Positions 16,926 through 24,704 of a DNA stretch of 63,426 nucleotides are shown here, in pieces (positions within the stretch are counted from its first letter, which is position 1; each line of letters starts with the position of its first letter). Origin of the DNA: a virus. A program made the position numbers and the translations under genes. Location: positions 1 to 63,426 of the IMG/VR virus record IMGVR_UViG_3300027396_000028; one strand, written 5' to 3'. The notes below the pieces were generated by a model. It worked only from the letters and a program-made list of their open reading frames with translations. It was not told the DNA's origin and did no database searches.

Positions 16926-17603
16926 ATGAACACTAATAATTGGAAACCCTATTACAAACAAGCCGAAAAAGAAGGTGGTTCAATAACCACACAGATGTGC
17001 TATACTCCGTTAGTCAGCCCCGATGGAAAGACTTTCTGTATGGACTACAACTACCCTAGCCAATACCAGCTATCACAAGACAGGCTATGCTATAGAGAAG
17101 AGTTTGTCGAACTTATGTGGCAACGTGAAGTTGAATTCGTCAACCACGTGAGATACTATCAGTGGGCACCCGAACTTGTAGATATCGCCGATCATAAGAT
17201 ATTTTTTAAATGGTATGGCGGTACCGTCAACGATGTTATCTATGGTAGTAGAGATCTAGAAAATAGACATCCTACTTGGAGACGAGATATACTTCGTGTG
17301 ATCACCCAACAGTATAACGATGCTGGAATCATTAAACCAACAGTGTATCCACATAGTTATTATTATGATGGAATCGGAAATCTAAGAACTTTTGATTTTT
17401 ATAGCTGCGTTTATAAAACTGATGTCAAGATACCTTATGAAGATATCAAAGATCTAGTAAGTGATAATTCTAGATTTGACGAAGCATTAGAAGATGATCA
17501 AGTTAACGTAGAAACTATTTTTAAATCTGGATTGTTAAAATATTCTAAATGGCCTGATAATCTACAGGCTGTTTATGATGCTATTTTTAGTGCCAAAGAT
17601 TAA
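16926..17603 (+). CDS. Kinase-like fold protein A
   Basis: A 225-residue protein with an atypical kinase-like layout: an N-lobe strand region, ELVDIADHKIFFKWYGGTVNDVIY resembling the hinge, and YPHSYYYDGIGNLRTFDFYS where kinases have the catalytic loop and DF motif. The usual catalytic Asp is not obvious, so it may be a pseudokinase. It is paralogous to the 21423 protein. Monocistronic behind an exact late box, flanked by minus-strand genes. Confidence 0.55.
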   Translation: MNTNNWKPYYKQAEKEGGSITTQMCYTPLVSPDGKTFCMDYNYPSQYQLSQDRLCYREEFVELMWQREVEFVNHVRYYQWAPELVDIADHKIFFKWYGGTVNDVIYGSRDLENRHPTWRRDILRVITQQYNDAGIIKPTVYPHSYYYDGIGNLRTFDFYSCVYKTDVKIPYEDIKDLVSDNSRFDEALEDDQVNVETIFKSGLLKYSKWPDNLQAVYDAIFSAKD

Positions 17604-18138
17604 AAGTATATTTCGGTGTCAGCCCACAGTTGGCACCAGCATGCCATGATCTTCTTTCAGGCCAGCGAAATACATCTCCTTGCCTTCTGAGATATAGACA
17701 TTCATCTTCTACTATGAATATATGACCATGAGTAGGAGGTGAAATATGGCAATGGAATCTATCCATTCCTCTTCCTTCTTTTATTAATGTTTCCTCGTCA
17801 TCAGTGATATCCCAATGCCACGGAGCTACATCACCGGGTTTTACTCTACTGATCCAACAGTTAGTATAACCGTCAAGGCCTACAAAATCTATAAATTTCT
17901 CGACGATGTCTCGACTAAAATTTACTCCCGGAAGATACATATCCCATCTAGCATTGCCTCCCTCGTGAGCCATCTTGTATCCAGCATTCCTTAGTTGGCC
18001 TGCTACTTCTTCTACACCAGGAACAGCGTGTCCTACGTCATGCTTAGGACCTACATAAGCAGGTTCTTGGTTGGCTAGATCTTCTATGACTTTGTTCCAA
18101 TCTATTATCTCGGAACAGTTACCTACATATTTTACCAT
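17587..18138 (-). CDS. 2OG-Fe(II) oxygenase-like protein
   Basis: A 183-residue double-stranded beta-helix protein. APWHWDITDDE gives the HxD iron ligands, and the C-terminal RRSWHAGANCGLTPKYTFNLW gives the distal His. Resembles Asp/Asn-hydroxylase-type oxygenases of marine phages. Third gene of a minus-strand trio (19493 to 17587) with the SDR-like and oxygenase-like genes. Substrate unknown. Confidence 0.7.
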   Translation of the reverse strand: MVKYVGNCSEIIDWNKVIEDLANQEPAYVGPKHDVGHAVPGVEEVAGQLRNAGYKMAHEGGNARWDMYLPGVNFSRDIVEKFIDFVGLDGYTNCWISRVKPGDVAPWHWDITDDEETLIKEGRGMDRFHCHISPPTHGHIFIVEDECLYLRRQGDVFRWPERRSWHAGANCGLTPKYTFNLWH

Positions 18139-18690
18139 TTAAATCTCTCTAAAATCTAGGCTAGAAATATATGTGTTTGACTTGAGAACAAAATCTACTA
18201 TCTCAGTCATTTGTTTTTCTGTGCTGTATGGTTCATTAGATCTCTTGTCGGTTTTCATACCGTAATTAGCAAACCGTATCAATACGCTCTGAGGTTGCGG
18301 ACCGAAAGGAGTTTCTATTGATAATTCTGCGTGTATTTTTTCTAGACTTAATTTATGTCCTAGCATGAACATATCGACAGGAATCCTTTTTAATAAACTG
18401 AAAGGAGCAGCAGTAGCCAGTGTGCCAAAGCTGATTATCTTTCCTGGTTTATTATTTTCCTGCCAGAGTCTATATACTCCATAGAGTAGGTCGCATTGAG
18501 AATGTCCCACATTGGCCAGATTAATAAAGTGATCGCAATCTAAAGATAATGCTATAACTTTTTCAATATCGGCAGGATCGGTAAGATCAAAATTACTAGA
18601 ACGAGATATACCCACTATCTCGTGATCCTTATAAAACTCACAAAGTGCTCGTCCTACGCTAGAAGTATGTCCAGTCATTAACAGTTTCAT
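18139..18690 (-). CDS. SDR-family NAD(P)-dependent oxidoreductase-like protein
   Basis: A 183-residue short Rossmann protein. TGHTSSVGRAL is the dinucleotide-binding turn (TGxxxxxG), FINLANVGHSQ the N-[N/A]-A-G-like block, and LGHKLSLEKIHAEL carries a Lys in the catalytic helix, though no Tyr four residues before it. Shorter than typical SDRs (about 250). Abuts both neighbours on the minus strand. Substrate unknown. Confidence 0.65.
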   Translation of the reverse strand: MKLLMTGHTSSVGRALCEFYKDHEIVGISRSSNFDLTDPADIEKVIALSLDCDHFINLANVGHSQCDLLYGVYRLWQENNKPGKIISFGTLATAAPFSLLKRIPVDMFMLGHKLSLEKIHAELSIETPFGPQPQSVLIRFANYGMKTDKRSNEPYSTEKQMTEIVDFVLKSNTYISSLDFREI

Positions 18691-19493
18691 CAGTAGGCCT
18701 CTATATGATCTATGCCCAATTTCTTACGGAACTCGTCGGTAAATTTTCCATCTATTCTTAGACCATAACTCTGTTCCATTATGCGTTCACCGCCGTGCCA
18801 GTCAGTGTCGTTCCACCATGCTGCTCTTGTATTGAGATAGGTTTTGTTTTTTGTTTCTGGATCCCAAAGATAAAATGCTTTTTTAGTATTAGGACGTATG
18901 TGTATAAATTCATTCCTATGCGGCTTGATCACATTGATGCCATTAGCAGCATCTAGATCTCTATGCTCAAATGGAATGCCATCTGCTTCACAGTGAAAGA
19001 AAATAACACGACCTATATCAACAAAAATTTCTCCTACCATATTTTCTATCCAATTAACTACGTTAGGAAAATATTGTGCTTCGGGTGTTAGCTTTCTAGG
19101 TGCTGTTCTGTCATCCCATGAACCTTCTTCCCAAAGGAAATAATAGATATATGGATCATATGCCCCCATTGCCATTTTGATATATCTAGTGAATATATTA
19201 CGTTCTTGAAAATTTTTGAAATCTTTGGGCATCAGTTCTAAGCCTGCTTGTTTGATAGGATCGCTGTCAGGCAGATCGAGAAAGTCTTTCATGGCTTGAT
19301 AAATTGGTTTCCAGTTATGGACATAACTCATATTATCAAAAGTAAATCCAGGAGTCATCCATGTGCCTTCTTTGGCATGATGCCTAGCCAAAGCAAACCC
19401 TTTGTATATTTCGGGCTGTAACCGATCAAACTCTACCATATTTAGGTAAGGTTCTATATCTATATAAGGTTGATTATTAATTCCTCTGAGCAT
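18690..19493 (-). CDS. 2OG-Fe(II) oxygenase-like protein
   Basis: A 267-residue protein from ATG 19493; an upstream ATG at 19544 is rejected because the late box would lie inside the gene. PFEHRDLDAANG supplies an H-x-D, and TDWHGGERIMEQSYGLRIDG a distal His and Arg. It is the first gene of a minus-strand operon with the SDR-like and second oxygenase-like genes. Substrate unknown. Confidence 0.65.
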   Translation of the reverse strand: MLRGINNQPYIDIEPYLNMVEFDRLQPEIYKGFALARHHAKEGTWMTPGFTFDNMSYVHNWKPIYQAMKDFLDLPDSDPIKQAGLELMPKDFKNFQERNIFTRYIKMAMGAYDPYIYYFLWEEGSWDDRTAPRKLTPEAQYFPNVVNWIENMVGEIFVDIGRVIFFHCEADGIPFEHRDLDAANGINVIKPHRNEFIHIRPNTKKAFYLWDPETKNKTYLNTRAAWWNDTDWHGGERIMEQSYGLRIDGKFTDEFRKKLGIDHIEAY

Positions 19494-19498
19494 AAAAT

Positions 19499-19506
19499 TA
19501 TTTATA
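19499..19506 (-). promoter_or_regulatory. Late promoter TATAAATA, leaderless arrangement
   Basis: Minus-strand TATAAATA, then 5 nt (ATTTT) and the ATG at 19493. It pairs divergently with the box at 19526. Confidence 0.72.
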
Positions 19507-19525
19507 GGGTGGTTCCCAGCGGAGT

Positions 19526-19531
19526 TAAATA
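19526..19531 (+). promoter_or_regulatory. Late-type promoter box, leaderless arrangement
   Basis: TAAATA preceded by T, 4-nt spacer (TCTG), then ATG 19536. It sets the start of the downstream gene in place of the ATA/ATG choices further upstream. Confidence 0.6.
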
Positions 19532-19535
19532 TCTG

Positions 19536-20195
19536 ATGATACACGATGGTCGATACTATTTGGTAAGCACTGCCAGAAGTCTTAAACTGGACTTAAAAAT
19601 TCCGCATGAAGAAATGCTAAGTGAAGCCAAAGCACTGCGCGAACACTTCATAGAATACCGGGCCGATGGTGATCAATATAAAGGTTGGCACAGTTTACCT
19701 ATACACGGGCTAGGCGATGACAAACCCTATAGCTGGGAAGATTACGGCTACAAGACAGCTAACGCAGCCAGTGATGATATGAAATGGACTACATGGGCCA
19801 ATTTATGTCCGGTCACTGTGGCTTGGCTCAAGATGGTCTTTCCTAGCAAACGTTTTGGTCGGGTGAGGTTTATGTTACTAGAAGCCGGTGGCAGTATAGG
19901 TCTACATAAAGACACCGATCATAGCATATTGGAAATGGTAAACATAGCACTAAACAATCCGGAAGGGTGTGAATGGCATTGGGGTGATGGCAGTAGTCTA
20001 GACTTTTCACCAGGTGATGCTTATGCGGTCAATCTTAGCTACGAGCATCGAGTGATCAATAACAGTGGAATAGATAGGTATCATCTGATAGTACACCATC
20101 ATGATTCTACACCAGAATGGGTATCTATGATGAAGAAAGCATTAAAGGAACATGGCGAAAAAGGTGAGTTTCATCACAGTACGATGCTGTACTGA
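19536..20195 (+). CDS. Aspartyl/asparaginyl beta-hydroxylase-like oxygenase
   Basis: A 219-residue oxygenase. GSIGLHKDTDHSILEMVNIAL carries the first His with nearby Asp, and FSPGDAYAVNLSYEHRVINNSG then RYHLIVHH give the distal His and Arg-type block of the Asp/Asn-hydroxylase family. First gene of a four-gene plus-strand operon running to 22656. Its end overlaps the next gene by 44 nt. Substrate unknown. Confidence 0.75.
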   Translation: MIHDGRYYLVSTARSLKLDLKIPHEEMLSEAKALREHFIEYRADGDQYKGWHSLPIHGLGDDKPYSWEDYGYKTANAASDDMKWTTWANLCPVTVAWLKMVFPSKRFGRVRFMLLEAGGSIGLHKDTDHSILEMVNIALNNPEGCEWHWGDGSSLDFSPGDAYAVNLSYEHRVINNSGIDRYHLIVHHHDSTPEWVSMMKKALKEHGEKGEFHHSTMLY

Positions 20196-21426
20196 TGACG
20201 AGTGGTTGAACAACAAGATGCTCCAGATCACTAGATCGGGTCAGGAGCATCTGGTGAACGGAAGATATCCTACATATATCATTGACAACTATGACCAAAT
20301 CAACAACTACCTAGATGACGCCGATTGGCTATTTGTACAGACAGCAGGCGACTACATATTAGATTTTGATCACTTATGGACAAAGATACACTCCATACCT
20401 GACTATGTAGGACTTGTAGGACATCTAATCTGGGACCAAGGTGAATTTACTCCCTATCTAGAGGAACAGTGTTTTATTATAAACACCAAAGCTGTTAAAC
20501 ATCTAGATTTTAATTCATATATCGAAACAGGTAAAAACTTCATAAGAAGCGAAGATGACTTACATGAAGGTCATGCTCCTTTATGGTTAGCATTAGGAGA
20601 TCGTACAGAGATACGACATGGTAAGTTTGGAACCAAGCTGATGTCAGATATCTTAGAGAACGATTACTCTGTAGTAAATTTTGATCAGTCGTGGAGATAT
20701 TCTGACACGATCAAATTACCTATTAGACAAAATCCCTTGATAGAACAGCTGCCTACTAGAGGATATCTCTATCCGTATATAAAAACAGTGGCTTTTTCAG
20801 AAGCTCTAAAGTCTCTCAAGAGCAGCGATTATCTAGATCCAGCACAGCAGATAGCACTATCTGTGATCAACGAAACTATGAAGTTTAATTATATCAACGC
20901 CCTCTATTGGGATGATATCGTCAAAGACTACGACTGCGACTTAGTCATAGCACCTGCTAATGGGCTTATGGCTGAAACTTTGGCCTACTACAATCATGCC
21001 AAGAAGATTGTGATATACGATATTAATCCAAACAACATAGAATTCAAAAAATTTCTATATGAAAATTTTGATGGGCATGACTATGAACAATTTTATAAAA
21101 AATATGCCAAAGAAAGAAATCTCAAGATAGAACCCAATCATACTGTAGCGATAACCGATGAAATAAAATACCATAACAGAGAAGTGTTAGCCAATTGGGA
21201 TAAGATCAAGAAGATAGAAAAGACGTATATCAGTGGTGATCTATTTACGACATTGCCTTGGATACTTCCTCTTATAAGCAGCAAGACTATCATACACACT
21301 AGCACTATCTTAGGATACTATATCTTTTCCAATATACTACACGACCAAGAAGAGATAGATATGCGTGTAAGTGAACTATCAGCAGTTATAGAATCCACTG
21401 GAGCCGTTTGGTTAGGAGAAAGATGA
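20152..21426 (+). CDS. Two-domain protein, possible glycosyltransferase/methyltransferase-like
   Basis: A 424-residue protein of unknown function. The N-terminal half (ITVRCCTDDEW, DADWLFVQTAGDYILDF) resembles GT-A glycosyltransferase strands. The C-terminal half (LVIAPANGLMAETLAYYNHA, KKIVIYDINPNN) resembles the Rossmann core of methyltransferases. Neither catalytic site is clear. AAGGAA precedes the ATG, and the gene is embedded in an overlapping operon. Confidence 0.45.
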   Translation: MAKKVSFITVRCCTDDEWLNNKMLQITRSGQEHLVNGRYPTYIIDNYDQINNYLDDADWLFVQTAGDYILDFDHLWTKIHSIPDYVGLVGHLIWDQGEFTPYLEEQCFIINTKAVKHLDFNSYIETGKNFIRSEDDLHEGHAPLWLALGDRTEIRHGKFGTKLMSDILENDYSVVNFDQSWRYSDTIKLPIRQNPLIEQLPTRGYLYPYIKTVAFSEALKSLKSSDYLDPAQQIALSVINETMKFNYINALYWDDIVKDYDCDLVIAPANGLMAETLAYYNHAKKIVIYDINPNNIEFKKFLYENFDGHDYEQFYKKYAKERNLKIEPNHTVAITDEIKYHNREVLANWDKIKKIEKTYISGDLFTTLPWILPLISSKTIIHTSTILGYYIFSNILHDQEEIDMRVSELSAVIESTGAVWLGER

Positions 21427-22106
21427 AGTACGAATACTATTACAATCAGATGCCAGGGCAAGAACCTTGGCGCAACAATCTGATCTATACCAGCCTTATG
21501 AGCGAAGATGGTACTGTATTCGTACAATGGTACTATAATGATACTGCCTATCACCAAGGGCAGAATCAGGTAGTGGATCCCGAATTGATGGAAGAAAAAT
21601 GGCAACGTGAGCTAAAGTATCTACAGCTGATGCGAGCTTCGCACAGTCATCTGGTGCCAGAAATACTAGACATCGATTACAAGTATAGAAAAATCTATCT
21701 GCGTGTCAATGGCAACGACTTTTGGCAGCGTAAGCTAGACGTTGGCAGTTTCGATGCTGTGTTGCCCAATTGGCGTGAACAGATGTTGGAAATCATAGAC
21801 GCACACAAGAAGCTAAAATTACACAAATACAGCATGCATCCCAGCAGCTATTTCCTAGTCGACGGACAGTTGAAAAGCATCAACTACTTTTTTACCTATC
21901 ACGACAGCGAACCTTATATCAGCATAGCCGACGTAGAAAGCCATATCTATTCTACGAGACAGGAACAGATGAAGAAAGTGTTAGCTGAAAGCACGATTAG
22001 CTGGAACGATCCGCAACCCTGGACCACTTTCGATTGGCTGTGTTGGAACAGCTTTAGATCAGAATATCCAGCAGATTTCGTAGAGGAAGCATTAAAACAT
22101 GTTTAA
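21423..22106 (+). CDS. Kinase-like fold protein B
   Basis: A 227-residue paralog of the 16926 protein: LVPEILDIDYKYRKIYLRVNGNDF matches its hinge region, and MHPSSYFLVDGQLKSINYFF the position of the catalytic loop. ATG 21423 has AGGAGA upstream; GTG 21408 is less likely. A second copy in the same island suggests both serve the same pathway, perhaps phosphorylating or binding a small molecule. Confidence 0.55.
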   Translation: MKYEYYYNQMPGQEPWRNNLIYTSLMSEDGTVFVQWYYNDTAYHQGQNQVVDPELMEEKWQRELKYLQLMRASHSHLVPEILDIDYKYRKIYLRVNGNDFWQRKLDVGSFDAVLPNWREQMLEIIDAHKKLKLHKYSMHPSSYFLVDGQLKSINYFFTYHDSEPYISIADVESHIYSTRQEQMKKVLAESTISWNDPQPWTTFDWLCWNSFRSEYPADFVEEALKHV

Positions 22107-22656
22107 ACTCATACGCTGGAACCCCGATCTAGATCTTTCGGACTTTTACAGGCGAGCAGCAGCCAAAGGTTTTGAAAATAATTCCAATCAGCAGATCATG
22201 ATCGATTCTTTGAGCAAAGAAGAACGATGGGCCGCATGGATTTTATATTATAATGATCTAGCTGCTGGTGCTGTAGCTGCGCATTCTTTTCCTGAGATGG
22301 GAGAAAATGCTTATAGGATCTGCGCCAGGACTTGTGTACTATCTGATGATCTGCCTTTACATCATTTGAGAACCAAATGGGGAATCATACGGCATCAAAA
22401 CTACACCGCACAGTTTTTCATACCTGCCTGTATAGAATGGGCCGGTCGTGACAAAGATCTTTACATCACTAGCAATGAAAGCAAATCAGGTAGCCAAAGA
22501 CTGGTACATGAAATTTTTTGTCCTTTATTAGCCAAAAGTGGTGTACTTTCCAAAACAAAGGATATATACTATAGAGGTCTTACACAAACTGCTTGGCGTC
22601 TCGATGTTGAGCTGTTTTTTAAGCAACTAGATCAATTTGGTAGATGGGTGTTGTAA
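22099..22656 (+). CDS. Conserved marine-phage protein, possibly GNAT-like
   Basis: A 185-residue protein. ICARTCVLSDDLPLHHLRTK, then FFIPACIEWAGRDKDLYITSN is a pattern known to me from T4-like marine phages without a firm function; the alternating strand-helix layout could be an acetyltransferase-like fold. Last gene of the operon that starts at 19536. Overlaps its predecessor by 8 nt. Confidence 0.6.
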   Translation: MFKLIRWNPDLDLSDFYRRAAAKGFENNSNQQIMIDSLSKEERWAAWILYYNDLAAGAVAAHSFPEMGENAYRICARTCVLSDDLPLHHLRTKWGIIRHQNYTAQFFIPACIEWAGRDKDLYITSNESKSGSQRLVHEIFCPLLAKSGVLSKTKDIYYRGLTQTAWRLDVELFFKQLDQFGRWVL

Positions 22657-22691
22657 AAATGCAACAATTTTACCAAAAATGAATCTAGGGG

Positions 22692-22720
22692 TTGACAACG
22701 AGACTAAATAAACTTATACT
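22692..22720 (+). promoter_or_regulatory. Sigma70-type promoter
   Basis: TTGACA, 17-nt spacer, TATACT. The predicted start at about 22727 lies just before a perfect hairpin and a 49-codon gene, with an intrinsic terminator at 22941. Confidence 0.82.
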
Positions 22721-22728
22721 TGGACTAA

Positions 22729-22744
22729 CTGTTAGAAATAACAG
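22729..22744 (+). promoter_or_regulatory. 5'-end hairpin with GAAA tetraloop
   Basis: CTGTTA-GAAA-TAACAG, a perfect 6-bp stem placed at the expected 5' end of the transcript. Such terminal hairpins can protect mRNA from RNase E or RppH. A similar one sits at 31591. Confidence 0.55.
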
Positions 22745-22761
22745 AAAGGAAACTGAAGCAA

Positions 22762-22911
22762 ATGAAATCATCGACATTACATAGACAAATGATACAGAAA
22801 GCGCAATTGGGCGGCTTTAATGCCACCTATTGGCCCGTATGTTCAATTAGTCTCGCTAATGATCGTACACCAGAGCTACAGCCGGGGTCCACGAAGGATA
22901 CGATGATGTAA
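22762..22911 (+). CDS. Small protein (49 aa) on its own transcription unit
   Basis: A short ORF with AAAGGAAACTG upstream, a dedicated sigma70 promoter and a terminator. The product is basic at the N-terminus, with a central GGFNATYWPVCSISLAN stretch and an LQPGSTKDTMM end. The complete promo-ORF-terminator architecture supports a real early gene. Function unknown; no enzymatic motif. Confidence 0.6.
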   Translation: MKSSTLHRQMIQKAQLGGFNATYWPVCSISLANDRTPELQPGSTKDTMM

Positions 22912-22940
22912 CACAAATTACACATCAAGAATTCAAAGGA

Positions 22941-22968
22941 CCCCAGGATTAAAAACCCTGGGGTTTTT
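22941..22968 (+). terminator. Rho-independent terminator
   Basis: CCCCAGG, 9-nt loop, CCTGGGG, then a run of five T. Ends the 49-codon transcription unit. Confidence 0.85.
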
Positions 22969-22986
22969 GTTTATAAGGAATGAAGA

Positions 22987-23175
22987 ATGGAATGGAAATA
23001 CGAAAACATCGATCATAGCAAGCTCAATGATCGTATCGTCGAGCAAGCATATCATGGAACGCTTCCATCTGTTTTAAACGAGGAAAGTGTTCAGCGTATG
23101 ATCGCTGACAAGATTGAAAGAGCAAAACAGGAAAGAAACTGCTTAGTTAAGCTAGGTTACTTTACTGAGAACTAA
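22987..23175 (+). CDS. Small protein (62 aa)
   Basis: AAGGAATGAAG precedes the ATG. The product is charged and helical (MIADKIERAKQERNCLVKLG), with no recognised motif. It lies just after the terminator at 22941 and before a structured RNA region leading to the tRNA cluster, so it would depend on read-through or an unseen promoter. Confidence 0.5.
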   Translation: MEWKYENIDHSKLNDRIVEQAYHGTLPSVLNEESVQRMIADKIERAKQERNCLVKLGYFTEN

Positions 23176-23224
23176 AGTGTGTATAGGGAACGCGGCCCTG
23201 CTGGCACTATAAACATCGGCTATT

Positions 23225-23410
23225 AACGTGGGCGGCCTGGGGGATGAGAAGCCTGTGGCGGAAACGCAGGTGGTAAAAACCCAGTGTAGTTAAACACTCT
23301 CTCTTGCCTTTGAAACAGGCATGACAGCATAGCGGAGAGTGCTTAACTACCCACACCTACCCTTCTCCCCCTGACGGATAAAACGCATAGCGGCTGGAAT
23401 AGGTGTGGTA
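23225..23410 (+). ncRNA. Candidate structured RNA upstream of the tRNA cluster
   Basis: No ORF, and visibly GC-richer than the neighbours. Read by eye it holds a 16-bp arm with one mismatch (23286-23301 with 23335-23350) capped by a TGCCT/AGGCA hairpin, a perfect 9-bp stem (23351-23359 with 23400-23408), a GCG-GAAA-CGC hairpin near 23258, and a long pairing of 23240-23251 with 23362-23371 that would form a pseudoknot with the 9-bp stem. It does not match tmRNA, RNase P, SRP or 6S RNA motifs I know. Ends 9 nt before tRNA-Tyr. Confidence 0.55.
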
Positions 23411-23418
23411 CATAATTT

Positions 23419-23504
23419 GGAGGCGTGTGCCGAGCAGCGAAGGCAGCGGTCTGTAAAACCGTGACATAGAAACAGCGTAGGTGCGAGTCCTACCGCCTCC
23501 ACCA
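23419..23504 (+). tRNA. tRNA-Tyr (GUA)
   Basis: Acceptor GGAGGCG/CGCCTCC, discriminator A and encoded CCA. The anticodon loop CTGTAAA reads GUA, and a long variable arm is present, as expected for Tyr. The T-loop begins TGC instead of TTC. Confidence 0.9.
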
Positions 23505-23513
23505 TATTCACGC

Positions 23514-23519
23514 TAAATA
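23514..23519 (+). promoter_or_regulatory. Late-type promoter box
   Basis: CTAAATA 19 nt upstream of ATG 23539, with an AAGGAG ribosome binding site between. This is the leadered form, in contrast to the leaderless boxes. Confidence 0.45.
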
Positions 23520-23538
23520 TTAGGCAAGGAGAATGCCT

Positions 23539-23970
23539 ATGATAGCTACTAAATTTACTACGACTAACAATGATTCTAATTTTACAACCATCGACGAGTT
23601 CAGTGGGTGGTTAAGGGATCTTGTAGGAATAGAATATTTTAAAGAACTGACTTATATTAGGTCGGATGCGATCATAGACGGAATTGCTACTCCTGTAGGT
23701 AGTTATTATTGGGAAGCAGAAACAAAGAGTGCGATTTATATGGTCTTTCATCGAGATCTGCTTGACGCTAAATCCTTCCAATTAAATTACCTTTCTAATG
23801 ATATAGCACGTTCTGTAGAGCAGGCCGTCAAAGAACACGGTTGGTCTATTAAGATGGAATCACTATCAGCAGATCCTGATCCGGAAGTTAGCAATTTCCA
23901 AATCATAGATCATCCTACAAACGTAGAAAACATACGCCCTAGCAGAAGAACAGAAATTAGCGGCCCTTAA
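23539..23970 (+). CDS. Phage protein of unknown function (143 aa)
   Basis: Start ATG 23539 has AAGGAG at the right distance; ATG 23533 is too close to it. The product has an N-terminal helix (IDEFSGWLRDLVGIEYF), a beta-rich centre (GSYYWEAETKSAIYMVF) and a disordered tail (RPSRRTEISGP). No motif recognised. Its stop codon lies inside tRNA-Arg(UCG), a compact overlap. Confidence 0.6.
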   Translation: MIATKFTTTNNDSNFTTIDEFSGWLRDLVGIEYFKELTYIRSDAIIDGIATPVGSYYWEAETKSAIYMVFHRDLLDAKSFQLNYLSNDIARSVEQAVKEHGWSIKMESLSADPDPEVSNFQIIDHPTNVENIRPSRRTEISGP

Positions 23971-24038
23971 CTCAGCTGGACCAGAGTGCTTGTCTTCGAA
24001 ACAAGAAGTCGGGAGTTCGAATCTCTCAGGGCCGGCCA
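23961..24038 (+). tRNA. tRNA-Arg (UCG)
   Basis: Acceptor CGGCCCT/AGGGCCG, anticodon stem CTTGT/ACAAG with loop CTTCGAA, T-loop TTCGAAT, encoded CCA. The first 10 nt overlap the end of the preceding CDS. Confidence 0.92.
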
Positions 24039-24044
24039 ATCATT

Positions 24045-24118
24045 ATCGGACTGATGTAACGGCAGCATGACGGTCTCCAAAACCGTTCGTTGGGGTTCAA
24101 ATCCCTAGTCCGGTGCCA
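24045..24118 (+). tRNA. tRNA-Trp (CCA)
   Basis: Acceptor ATCGGAC/GTCCGGT, anticodon stem ACGGT/ACCGT with loop CTCCAAA, discriminator G and CCA encoded. Confidence 0.92.
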
Positions 24119-24121
24119 TTT

Positions 24122-24199
24122 ACCACTTTAGCTCAACTGGATAAGAGCACAACCTTGCGAAGGTTGAGGTTAGGGGTTCGAGTCCCTTAAGTGGTGCCA
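24122..24199 (+). tRNA. tRNA-Arg (GCG)
   Basis: Acceptor ACCACTT/AAGTGGT, loop TTGCGAA reading GCG for CGC/CGU codons. Bacteria normally use ACG edited to ICG for this box, so a G34 tRNA is uncommon. CCA encoded. The 3' end overlaps the minus-strand gene ending at 24187. Confidence 0.85.
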
Positions 24200-24612
24200 A
24201 AGATGTCTGGATGTGAAGGTTTAACTGTAACATTTATGACTTTGCTGACAAATTTAAAATGTCGGCTCAACGTATCAAATATTTCGATGTTAAGTGCTTG
24301 ACCTGCTCGGCTATAACTGTTACTGCCTATAGCACCATAGTAATCTATGTCAAGACCTTTGCGTCGACCATAGTCAGGAAATACACCACAAAGAAAGAGA
24401 CATTCGTCTCCTAAGCTCTTAGCATCATGTGAGTTTTTTATCCTATGATAAGTTTCTATGAAACTATCTTCGGGCATCCAGTTTGGACGATCGATATGGC
24501 TGGCGAGCAACATGACTACATATTGCTCGACGAACAACGGCAGCTCATACCCGTAACTATCTTTAGTTTGGTTAATGAGCAGCTTGAATGCTGAAACGTA
24601 TTCATCGCTCAT
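24187..24612 (-). CDS. Conserved phage protein of unknown function (141 aa)
   Basis: Start ATG 24612 chosen because a TAAATA box lies 5 nt upstream; the frame stays open further upstream through tRNA sequence and should be ignored. Contains YVVMLLASHIDRPNWMPEDS, LGDECLFLCGVFPDYGRRKG and YYGAIGSNSYSRAG, a conserved pattern I have seen in marine phages and bacteria without known function. The only minus-strand CDS of the tRNA cluster. Confidence 0.7.
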   Translation of the reverse strand: MSDEYVSAFKLLINQTKDSYGYELPLFVEQYVVMLLASHIDRPNWMPEDSFIETYHRIKNSHDAKSLGDECLFLCGVFPDYGRRKGLDIDYYGAIGSNSYSRAGQALNIEIFDTLSRHFKFVSKVINVTVKPSHPDIFGTT

Positions 24613-24617
24613 AATAA

Positions 24618-24624
24618 TATTTAT
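24618..24624 (-). promoter_or_regulatory. Late-type promoter box, leaderless arrangement
   Basis: Minus-strand ATAAATA, spacer TTATT, ATG at 24612. Embedded between two plus-strand tRNA genes. Confidence 0.65.
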
Positions 24625-24630
24625 TTCAGA

Positions 24631-24704
24631 GGTGTCTTTAGTGTAGTGGTAGCAAAGCTGACTGTGAATCAGCAGGCGAGGGTTCGATTCCCCAAGGCAC
24701 CCCA
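24631..24704 (+). tRNA. tRNA-His (GUG)
   Basis: Anticodon stem GCTGA/TCAGC with loop CTGTGAA. An extra 5' G (24631) faces discriminator C (24701), the G-1:C73 pair that marks tRNA-His. CCA encoded. The T-stem is imperfect. Confidence 0.85.

Noticed and set aside
23176-23418. tmRNA, RNase P RNA, group I intron or SRP RNA in the structured spacer
   Set aside because: None of their conserved cores is visible and no tRNA-like end or tag ORF is present.
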